This document shows, piece after piece, positions 54,410 to 61,223 of a stretch of DNA of 64,000 nucleotides. A model generated the notes under the pieces. That model was not told where the DNA came from, ran no database searches, and was given only the letters and a program-made list of their open reading frames with translations. This DNA comes from DATACQ01 sp036555515. Its GTDB lineage: Bacteria; Desulfobacterota; Binatia; UBA9968. The stretch is from NCBI GenBank assembly GCA_036555515.1, contig DATBLC010000344.1, forward strand, positions 1 through 64,000, read 5' to 3'. Within the stretch, counting starts at the first letter, position 1; the number at the start of each line of letters is the position of its first letter. Both the position numbers and the translations under genes were made by a program.

Positions 54410-54422
54410 AACGTTGAACCCT

Positions 54423-54776
54423 ATGGATTACCAGCGCTCAGACCGCGTCGGCGATTTGCTCGTCGAGCTCATATCGGAACTGCTCAGCCGCGAGATCCGC
54501 GACCCGCGGGTGCGCGGAGTCACGATCACAGCCGTAAAAGTAACCAAAGACCTCAAGCATGCCCGCGTTTACTTCAATCTCCTTGGCGGCGCCGAGAACC
54601 GAGATAGCGCGCTGGCGGGACTGCGCAGCGCCGGCGGTTTCATTCGATCGCGCGTCGGCAAACAGATCAATTTGAAGTTTGTGCCGGCGATCGAATTTTT
54701 TTATGACGAGACCGAGGACCGGGCGCAACGAATCGACGAGCTCTTGAAAAAAGCCAAAGAGCCGTCGTCACAATAA
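54423..54776 (+). CDS. rbfA: Ribosome-binding factor A
   Basis: 117-residue KH-type factor that binds the 30S subunit for 16S 5'-end maturation. RSDRVGDLLVELISELLSRE, DPRVRGVTITAVKVT, the HARVYFNLLG strand and GKQINLKFVPAIEFFYDET follow the family. ATG 54423 is chosen; a TTG three codons earlier is possible. The usual infB-rbfA link is broken here by ylxP and about 540 bases of repeats, so it may have its own promoter. Confidence 0.94.
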   Translation: MDYQRSDRVGDLLVELISELLSREIRDPRVRGVTITAVKVTKDLKHARVYFNLLGGAENRDSALAGLRSAGGFIRSRVGKQINLKFVPAIEFFYDETEDRAQRIDELLKKAKEPSSQ

Positions 54777-54891
54777 AGACAAGGCGTTTAAAAAGTTCAA
54801 ACCGGTAAAGTCGTTCAAGCCGTCGGAGCAATCCGGCGTTTAAAACCAGAAGCAAACAGTTTATCTGGGCGCTCTGTGAGCCATTCCGCCG

Positions 54892-56055
54892 TTAGGCATG
54901 CGAGCGGATTACATTCTGACCAAGGCGCCAGCGCAGGACCTCGTTGGCGCCCTCCGTGATGCGCGTGCTGCGAATCTGGCGATACCACCACTCGAGGGGC
55001 AACTCCTTCATCAGACCAAGTCCGCCGTGCACCTGAATTGCGCGGTCCACCACCCGGCTCGCCATCTCGGTGGCCGTAACCTTGACCATATAGGACAGAT
55101 TGCGGACGTCTTCGCCTTGATCTTGGCGCCAGGCGCATTCATAGACCATGAGCCTTGTCGCATGCAGCTCCATCGCCGAGTCGGCGATCATGAATTGGAT
55201 CGCCTGGCGATCGGCAAGCGGCCGGCCGAAAGTCACGCGAACTTTTGCATACTCGATCATCAAATCGAGGGCGCGCTGGGCAATGCCGACGGGCCGCGCG
55301 CCGTGCCCCCTGATGCGGCCTTCACCGATCCACTTTTGCGCAAGCGAAAAACCGCCGCCGATCTCGCCGATGACATTGGCCGCCGGCACCCGAACATTGT
55401 CAAACAGAATCTGCCAAGGTGCCTCGCCCATCATGGTCGGCCACTGCCGTTCCAGCGTTACGCCGGGTGTCTTGAGATCGACGGCGAAGCAGGTGATACC
55501 GCCACGAGCGCGCTTTTCAGGATCGGTGACCGCCATGAGTTGGACGTAATCTGAGCGGCCCGCCGCGGTGATAAAGCGCTTGGTGCCGTTGATGACGAAG
55601 TTCTCGCCGTCGCGCACGGCGCGGGTGCGCATGTTCGCGGGATCGCTGCCCGCGTCCGGCTCGGTCTGGGCGAAGCAAAAGCGCATTTCGCCGCGCAGCA
55701 CGGGCTCCAAGAAGCGTATTTTTTGTTCCTCGTTACAGTGAAAGAGCACCGGGCGCACTTCAGGGCCGAACAATTCGAGACTGCGAAAGGGCAAAGACGC
55801 GGCGCGCGCGATCTCTTCATGAATGACGCAACGCGGCAGGAGTCCAAGCCCCGCCCCGCCGTACTCCGCCGGCACGTCGAGCATCCAGAGCCCCATGGCT
55901 TTGGCCTTTTCCTGAAGCGGTTTGAGCAAATGCTCCGGCATCGGACCCTCGCTGTCGTGACGGTACTCGCGCTCCAGCGGTATCAATTCTTTGTCGACAA
56001 AGCGCCGCACCGTGTTTTTCAGTATTTGAATTTCTTCAGGCAAATTGAAGTCCAT
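54892..56055 (-). CDS. Acyl-CoA dehydrogenase
   Basis: 387-residue FAD enzyme introducing a 2,3-double bond into an acyl-CoA. The fold is complete: N-terminal helices with YGGAGLGLL, the FAD/substrate loop CFAQTEPDAGSDPANMRTRA, NGTKRFITAAG, and the C-terminal VHGGLGLMKELPLEWWYRQIRS. The position usually filled by the catalytic Glu is not securely assignable by eye. Chain-length preference is unknown. Divergent from nuoB. Confidence 0.93.
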   Translation of the reverse strand: MDFNLPEEIQILKNTVRRFVDKELIPLEREYRHDSEGPMPEHLLKPLQEKAKAMGLWMLDVPAEYGGAGLGLLPRCVIHEEIARAASLPFRSLELFGPEVRPVLFHCNEEQKIRFLEPVLRGEMRFCFAQTEPDAGSDPANMRTRAVRDGENFVINGTKRFITAAGRSDYVQLMAVTDPEKRARGGITCFAVDLKTPGVTLERQWPTMMGEAPWQILFDNVRVPAANVIGEIGGGFSLAQKWIGEGRIRGHGARPVGIAQRALDLMIEYAKVRVTFGRPLADRQAIQFMIADSAMELHATRLMVYECAWRQDQGEDVRNLSYMVKVTATEMASRVVDRAIQVHGGLGLMKELPLEWWYRQIRSTRITEGANEVLRWRLGQNVIRSHA

Positions 56056-56136
56056 GGTGTTCCTTCCTCCGCGTACTGACCGGAAGCTAATCGATAGAGA
56101 GCCGCCGGGTCAAGAGGAAATCGGTGAGTTCAAATC

Positions 56137-56179
56137 GTTCAGCCGTTCAAAACCTTTGGAACGGTTTGAACGGCTGAAC
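56137..56179. repeat. 15-bp perfect palindrome between acyl-CoA dehydrogenase and nuoB
   Basis: GTTCAGCCGTTCAAA (56137-56151) pairs with TTTGAACGGCTGAAC (56165-56179). It lies between divergent starts, so it is not a terminator for either gene. Same GTTCAA/TTGAAC type as the other spacer repeats. Confidence 0.75.
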
Positions 56180-56267
56180 TCTCATGAAGGACCGGCCTGT
56201 GGAGCTTGAGCCATTGTCTGAAAAATAGTAACTTTCGGGAGAAGACACGGCTCATACAGGTTCCTCT

Positions 56268-56774
56268 ATGGATCAAATCGAATCCTCTAAGAATTCCAAG
56301 TTTGGACCGGACAAGTTGCTTGCCGATACCGTGGTCCTGACGCGCTTGGACAAGGCCGTCGGCTGGGCTCGCAAGTATTCGCTCTTCCCCTACCCGTTCG
56401 CCACGGCTTGTTGCGCGATGGAATATATGTCGCTCTCCATGTCGCCCTACGATATCGACCGGTTCGGCGCGCTGCTGCCGCGCTTCAGCCCGCGGCAGGC
56501 CGACTTGTTGATGGTCATAGGCACAGTCAACCACAAACTCTCGCCGGTGCTTAAACGGGTTTACGAGCAAATGTCCGAGCCGAGATGGGTCATGGCCTTC
56601 GGCGCCTGCGCAGCGAGCGGTGGTTTTTACGATAACTACGCGACGGTGCAGGGGATCGACAGAATCATTCCAGTCGACGTCTATGTTCCCGGCTGTCCGC
56701 CGCGCCCGGAGGCCGTCCTGGACGGATTAATGGAACTGCAGGGGCGCATCGCCCGGCAGAAACAGCCGCTATAA
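56268..56774 (+). CDS. nuoB: NADH-quinone oxidoreductase subunit B (NuoB), isolated
   Basis: 168 residues, complete. The N2 [4Fe-4S] ligands are C48 and C49 (TACCAMEY), C114 (GACAASGG) and C143 (PGCPPRPEA), as in working NuoB. It would sit in the peripheral arm of complex I. No other nuo gene stands next to it, whereas NuoB is normally in nuoABCD. It may be one of scattered nuo genes or belong to a related hydrogenase-like complex; the spacing from the next gene argues against an operon with complex I. Confidence 0.93.
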   Translation: MDQIESSKNSKFGPDKLLADTVVLTRLDKAVGWARKYSLFPYPFATACCAMEYMSLSMSPYDIDRFGALLPRFSPRQADLLMVIGTVNHKLSPVLKRVYEQMSEPRWVMAFGACAASGGFYDNYATVQGIDRIIPVDVYVPGCPPRPEAVLDGLMELQGRIARQKQPL

Positions 56775-56841
56775 GCGGTTGCATGTTGTCAACCTGCGCG
56801 CCGTTGCGCACTGCTTTGGTCGGGCTAACCAAAATCCAAAT

Positions 56842-57168
56842 ATGAGTGATGAGGAGAAAACGGATCTGCCGGCGCAAAGCGACCTGTTTCATCAGGGCAT
56901 GATCACTAAACTTTTTCCTTCTAACAATACCGGGTTTGTGCGCATCGAAAGCGGCCGGGAGGTGCCATTCTCATACGAGTTCGTGCTTCTCTGCGGCGCG
57001 GCCAAGACGGTCCATGATCTGAGAGAAGGGGAAGCTGTGGGCTACGATTTGGGCTGGACGCCCAGAGGTCTGAGGGTCACGAAAATCAAAACCTACCCGC
57101 CGGCGGCTGCGAGTCAGAAGTCAAACTCAGAACGGCAAGGAACTCAAGGTGAGAATTTGCCGTCCTAG
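56842..57168 (+). CDS. Cold-shock-domain-like protein
   Basis: 108 residues. The region GMITKLFPSNNTGFVRIESG, then REVPFSYEFVL and DLREGEAVGYDLGWTPRGLR, follows the CSD/OB-fold order (beta strands, a GFVRI-like RNP1 position, the final PRG..VT). The RNP motifs are divergent, so nucleic-acid binding is likely but not certain. ATG 56842 is the start that precedes the fold; a start at 56779 is possible. The 3' end overlaps the convergent membrane protein by about 40 bases. Confidence 0.65.
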   Translation: MSDEEKTDLPAQSDLFHQGMITKLFPSNNTGFVRIESGREVPFSYEFVLLCGAAKTVHDLREGEAVGYDLGWTPRGLRVTKIKTYPPAAASQKSNSERQGTQGENLPS

Positions 57169-57957
57169 TATCTCGCCGACGAAGACACCCAAAAGCGCGA
57201 TATAGAAAAGTCCGGTAGCCGCCATGGTGTGCGGGATCAGCAGCGTGCGCCAGATCATCCAGGACAGAACCAGCGGGGCGGCTTGTCCCACCACGATGCG
57301 CGTGACTAACAGAGTTGAGTTTTTCGCCCAAAGCATTTTCAAGCTCTCCATGGTGCTCGGAGCGCCGGCGAGATAAATCCACAGCACCGAAAGCAGTAGG
57401 AAGCCGCTTTGCAGCAACAATGCGGCGACAAAAAACTTGTAGATGCGCACGAAGGGGTCGATACTCTGGCCGGTGTCGATGAGGTACCAATGGCCGATCA
57501 ACATTCCCACGGTTACGCTGCCCAACAGCAGAGCTGATAAGCAAAAGGCGATTGGGTAAATCACAACCTCCAGGGAGACGTCCGGTGCGGGATAAGAATT
57601 TAGCCCGGTCAGGATCAGGCCCGCCAGCCCGGTGAGAATCGCCGAGGAAAAACTACGGGCGCGGAAATTTTGCCGCTCCGTCCAGAGTGAAACGATGTAT
57701 GCACCCAAGCAGATGACGAAAGCCGAGTGAAAGAAAAGCTCAACGGCGGCCGCGGCGCTAAATTCCGTTGCGACCCCTTGCCAGTAGAATTGGATTTTCC
57801 CCCACAGGCCGAGTAAGGCGATGATGAACAGCACGCCGCCGGTGGATTTGTAGAAGGCGCGGTCGAGCTCGTGAAACGGCGTTGCGGCCAAGGCGAACAG
57901 GCCCCCCGAAGCCACCTGATAGAAGAAAATAAGGAAACTACTGGAGAAACTCTGCAT
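57127..57957 (-). CDS. Uncharacterised polytopic membrane protein next to ubiE
   Basis: 276 residues with about eight hydrophobic helices and few charged loops. Visible but unassigned motifs are the opening FFYQVASGGLFALAATPFHE and GHWYLIDTG in the middle. I do not recognise the family; its His-rich helices and context next to quinone genes hint at a quinone- or heme-related membrane role, which is inference. ATG 57957 stands four bases after the ubiE stop, so the two are coupled. A longer version overlapping ubiE is rejected. Confidence 0.75.
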   Translation of the reverse strand: MQSFSSSFLIFFYQVASGGLFALAATPFHELDRAFYKSTGGVLFIIALLGLWGKIQFYWQGVATEFSAAAAVELFFHSAFVICLGAYIVSLWTERQNFRARSFSSAILTGLAGLILTGLNSYPAPDVSLEVVIYPIAFCLSALLLGSVTVGMLIGHWYLIDTGQSIDPFVRIYKFFVAALLLQSGFLLLSVLWIYLAGAPSTMESLKMLWAKNSTLLVTRIVVGQAAPLVLSWMIWRTLLIPHTMAATGLFYIALLGVFVGEILGRQILTLSSLPF

Positions 57958-57961
57958 CGGG

Positions 57962-58696
57962 TTATTCGGCAGGCCGGGCGAGAGATTTTTGCGCGACGTG
58001 CATGCAAACCGCGCCATTAAGAAATTTTCGCAGTTTCACGGGCTCGAATTGCGCCGCTTCGATTAGAGCGGCGACCGCCTCGGGAGAGTGAAACTGCCGG
58101 ACCGATTGCGAGAGGTATTGGTAGGCCTGACCGTTGGGCGACAACAATTTGCCGATGCACGGCACCAGCTGGTAAAAATACAGGGCATAGAGCGGGCTGA
58201 ACCAGTTCCTCGCCGGCGGAAACATGTCGAGAGTCACCAGCGTCCCGCCCGGTTTCAAAACCCGCCGCGCCTCGGTGAAAAACAGCTTCAAGTCGGAGAT
58301 GTTACGCAGAACGAAAGCGGACATGACGCAGTCGAAAACGCCCGTTTTGAATGGCGCGGAAAGGGCGCTGCCTTGAACGAATTGCGTCTCCTGGGCGTGC
58401 GCCGCGCGCGCTTTTTTCTGCTGCGCGAGCCGCAACATTGCCAGCGAGAAGTCGAGGCCGATCACGCGCGTGCCGCCACGGCCACTTTTGGCCGCGGCAA
58501 AGGTGAGATCGCCGGTGCCAGCGCCGAGGTCCAAAAGCAGGCTAGCGTTGCCACGCAAAACCGCGGCGACCGCGGCCTTGCGCCAGTAGCCGTCGAGCCG
58601 GAAGCTGATGATCCGGTTGAGCAGATCGTAACGCGGCGCCACATCATCGAACATGCCTCGAACGGCGCGGTCGCGCGGAGGGTCAGAAGCAGCCAT
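57962..58696 (-). CDS. ubiE: UbiE/MenG C-methyltransferase
   Basis: 244-residue SAM enzyme for ubiquinone or menaquinone ring methylation. Marks: RGMFDDVAPRYDLLNRIIS, the SAM loop LDLGAGTGDLTFA, GLDFSLAML, NISDLKLFFTEARRVLKPGG and FHSPEAVAALIEAA. ATG 58696 fits; thirteen further residues in frame upstream are less typical. UbiE and MenG cannot be told apart here. It is followed by the membrane protein and lies near the polyprenyl synthase on the same strand. Confidence 0.94.
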   Translation of the reverse strand: MAASDPPRDRAVRGMFDDVAPRYDLLNRIISFRLDGYWRKAAVAAVLRGNASLLLDLGAGTGDLTFAAAKSGRGGTRVIGLDFSLAMLRLAQQKKARAAHAQETQFVQGSALSAPFKTGVFDCVMSAFVLRNISDLKLFFTEARRVLKPGGTLVTLDMFPPARNWFSPLYALYFYQLVPCIGKLLSPNGQAYQYLSQSVRQFHSPEAVAALIEAAQFEPVKLRKFLNGAVCMHVAQKSLARPAE

Positions 58697-58727
58697 GGAT
58701 TGGTCTGGGTAAATGGTCCAAAATCCC

Positions 58728-58824
58728 GGGTTCAAGGTTCAACGTTTCGAACCCTCAGCAGTCCCCACCTTGAACCCGTTCAACACGCGCTCAAGGCACG
58801 TTTTAAACGTTGAACCTTGAACCC
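58728..58824. repeat. 20-bp perfect inverted repeat before ubiE
   Basis: GGGTTCAAGGTTCAACGTTT (58728-58747) and its exact complement (58805-58824) stand 57 bases apart. Made of the GTTCAA/TTGAAC repeats found in other spacers. It lies between the polyprenyl synthase end and the ubiE start, both minus strand. Confidence 0.85.
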
Positions 58825-58893
58825 GATAAAGCGCGGCTGATCTCAGCACTGCTGGCGTGCCATGATTCTCCACTGGTTCATGAATACCGCGAG

Positions 58894-59952
58894 CTAAAAG
58901 TCTCGGTCGATGATGAGCTTGACCAGGGCCTTGAGACCGTTGCGGTAAGGAGATGCGGGCAGTTTTTTTAGCGACGCAAGCGCGGCTTCGGCGTAGGACC
59001 GCGATAGCTCCTTCGCCTTTCTGATCGCCGAACCTCTCTTGATCGCCTCCAGGGCTTCGGCAATCTGGCTTTCCCCGGTCTCGGATTGTTCAAAGGCATC
59101 GCGCACCACATTATCGTCGAGCGCGAGGATGATTGGCAGTGAGGGGTTGCCGTCGCGCAGATCCATGCCCGTAGGTTTACCCAGAAGAGCAGCGTGCCCG
59201 ACCACGTCGAGAACATCATCGACGATTTGAAAGGCGATACCCAAGTTAAGGCCATAATTGTCGGCTTGGTCCACGATGGCGGGCTTAGCCCCGGCCAGGT
59301 AAGCGCCGACTTTGCAGCCGGTCTGGAAAAGCGACGCCGTTTTACGCCTTACGATTTCCACGTAATCGCCGAGTGTCACCGAACGGTTGCGGTTGAAGAT
59401 TCCCTGAAGAATTTCGCCCTCCGTCAAAAGCGTGCAGGCATCGGCGGTCCATTGCACCACGATTTCGTCGAATTTACCGGCGAATTCGAATGCTTTGATG
59501 AAAAGAAAATCGCCGGCGACGAGGGTGGGTTTGAGGCCGAATTTTCTATAGGCGGACACTTTGCCGCGGCGGGTCTCCGCATCATCAAGGATATCATCAT
59601 GCAGCAGCGTAGCGCTATGGATCAGTTCGATGGCGGTGGCAATATCCACGATGTCTTGGGACCCTTTTCCGCCCAATCCGAGGTGTGCCAGGAGCGTCAC
59701 CATCGGCCGTACTCTTTTCCCGCCGCCGTCGATCAAGTGCGCCGCAATATCGGTCAAGCTCTGTTCCCGCGATCCAATCGCCCGCGCCAGAGTCCGTTCC
59801 ACCAGGTCAAGCTCCCGAGCGACGGACTTGGATGGATCGCACTGGTCGGCGGCCACTGGAATTTGCCGCGGTATTTTCGCCGCCAGTGCGGACTCGGCTC
59901 TCGCTGTTTTAAGTTTTGATTCGTGAATCAGATAGGCTCCGGGTGGCCGCAA
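58894..59952 (-). CDS. Polyprenyl diphosphate synthase (octaprenyl/heptaprenyl type)
   Basis: 352 residues. GGGKRVRPM, the first Asp-rich motif DDILD (119-123) and the second, FQIVDDVLDVVG, define a trans-prenyl synthase making the quinone side chain from IPP and an allylic primer. The length of product cannot be read. The start is TTG at 59952, as no ATG precedes the fold; the first 40 residues are not conserved, so the true start may lie within them. Grouped with ubiE in a quinone-synthesis block. Confidence 0.9.
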   Translation of the reverse strand: MRPPGAYLIHESKLKTARAESALAAKIPRQIPVAADQCDPSKSVARELDLVERTLARAIGSREQSLTDIAAHLIDGGGKRVRPMVTLLAHLGLGGKGSQDIVDIATAIELIHSATLLHDDILDDAETRRGKVSAYRKFGLKPTLVAGDFLFIKAFEFAGKFDEIVVQWTADACTLLTEGEILQGIFNRNRSVTLGDYVEIVRRKTASLFQTGCKVGAYLAGAKPAIVDQADNYGLNLGIAFQIVDDVLDVVGHAALLGKPTGMDLRDGNPSLPIILALDDNVVRDAFEQSETGESQIAEALEAIKRGSAIRKAKELSRSYAEAALASLKKLPASPYRNGLKALVKLIIDRDF

Positions 59953-60039
59953 AAAGCTAGCGCGAAAATGTCATAGATCAGTAGTCAGGTCAAGGTGCCA
60001 CCCGATTCGCGGAAGCGCTATACTTCAGTCTATCCTGCC

Positions 60040-60387
60040 TCAATGCAGATAGACCGCGAGGTACGGAATTTCTGATTTCAGGTAGGGGAAAGTCGGCATC
60101 AATCTGGTATTGCGCTTGGGTTTGTACCCCGGCGGATATTCCGTGCGCAGCACGCGGTACTCGATCAGTTCTTTGGATGAGCCTGTCAGCGCCGGGCCGA
60201 TGGGACCGTCTTTTGATGGATCGTTATTGTGGCACGCAACGCAGTTCGCCACATAGACGGCCCGGCCGCGTTGCCGATCGGGATCCTTTGCAGCACCGGA
60301 AGAATCACCTGAATCCCCGGAACAAGCGCCGATGATCAAAGCCGAGCATAGTAATAAAATGGCGAACGTCGCTCGTATTCGCTGCAC
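60040..60387 (-). CDS. Monoheme c-type cytochrome lipoprotein
   Basis: 115 residues from a GTG at 60387. The hydrophobic leader ends in the lipobox IIGAC (Cys22), so it should be lipid-anchored in the periplasm. CVACH (49-53) binds the heme and M97 (RLMPTFP) is the likely sixth ligand. A small electron carrier or the terminal domain of an oxidase, judging by size. The longer frame to 60501 has no signal features and runs toward the tRNA, so it is rejected. Confidence 0.8.
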   Translation of the reverse strand: MQRIRATFAILLLCSALIIGACSGDSGDSSGAAKDPDRQRGRAVYVANCVACHNNDPSKDGPIGPALTGSSKELIEYRVLRTEYPPGYKPKRNTRLMPTFPYLKSEIPYLAVYLH

Positions 60388-60565
60388 CCGGACCCACCCG
60401 CACAGTGAAGGCGCGATATTGTTCGCCGCCCTACTGCGCATTCTCCGCCATCTACCGCTCGTCTGGCGTACCCGCTTCCGCGGCTCACAAAGCTCGCGCA
60501 ATCAGCTATCGCTAGGGGGTTGAATGTTAGAGAAAGACAGGCTTGTATGTTAAGTAAATTTCGTC

Positions 60566-60652
60566 TGGTGCGAAAGAGGGGAGTCGAACCCCTACGGGTG
60601 TTACCCCACAGGATCCTGAATCCTGCGCGTCTACCAGTTCCGCCACTTTCGC
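60566..60652 (-). tRNA. tRNA-Leu (CAG)
   Basis: 87 bases with CCA encoded (60566-60568). The acceptor GCGAAAG pairs with CTTTCGC, the T-arm contains GGTTCGACTCC, a long variable arm (TGTGGGGTAACACCCG) is present, and the anticodon loop TTCAGGA gives CAG. Class II size and A73 fit tRNA-Leu. Confidence 0.93.
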
Positions 60653-60734
60653 TCCGTGCGATTAGCCGCTGTCCTGGGTGTTTTTGTAGCTTGGGGTGCG
60701 AAGGTTGTCAAGATAATGGGAAATCGAGCGAGCC

Positions 60735-61217
60735 ATGAGCGCCATTTTGGTCATTGAACCACGAAAAATTTTACAGCAAGCCACTGCCATCGCGCTCTTC
60801 CCGGAACATGAAGCGCGGATGGTCGAGACGGTACCGGACGCCGGAGAGCTTCAAGAGGTCGCCGCCGTGATCGTAGATGCGGCGGCGCTGAGGGAGGCGA
60901 GTGGGCTGTCCGCGCAAGCGCTGCGCGCGATGGAGTCGTGGAAAGCGCCGATGATTTGGGTCGACAGCGACCCGCCGCGGCCGCCCAAACGCGAGAAGCT
61001 CGTGATCGTCAAACGACCCGTATCGAGACAAGCGATACGCGCCGCGTTGGCGGAGTGCCTGGCGCAGGATTTCAAAGCCGGCGGCGGCGCTGGAAATTTA
61101 GCCACGGAGAATGCCGCCGCGGCGACGCCGAAAGCGCGAAACGTCATCGAGCTCGTGGATGTGGTTGAAGAAGCGCCCGCACGCAAGCAAAGCAAGGGCG
61201 AGCGGAAAAAGAAATAG
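60735..61217 (+). CDS. Receiver-like protein without an output domain, before valS
   Basis: 160 residues. The order AILVIEPR, VAAVIVDAAALRE, APMIWVDSD and KLVIVKRPVSRQAIRAALAE resembles a response-regulator fold: an Asp at the end of strand 3 (VIVD) and a Lys-Pro-type site (KRP) in strand 5, with the acidic pocket of strand 1 reduced to one Glu. It could be a degenerate receiver. The C-terminal 50 residues are Ala/Lys-rich and disordered. It precedes valS by six bases, so is probably co-transcribed. No family name is claimed. Confidence 0.7.
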   Translation: MSAILVIEPRKILQQATAIALFPEHEARMVETVPDAGELQEVAAVIVDAAALREASGLSAQALRAMESWKAPMIWVDSDPPRPPKREKLVIVKRPVSRQAIRAALAECLAQDFKAGGGAGNLATENAAAATPKARNVIELVDVVEEAPARKQSKGERKKK

Positions 61218-61223
61218 CAACCT

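Noticed and set aside
53879..54422. Possible small RNA gene between ylxP and rbfA
   Set aside because: The structure is explained by nested repeats, and no promoter or terminator pair frames it.
54898..55554. 218-codon plus-strand frame opposite the acyl-CoA dehydrogenase
   Set aside because: Antisense shadow of a well-conserved gene.
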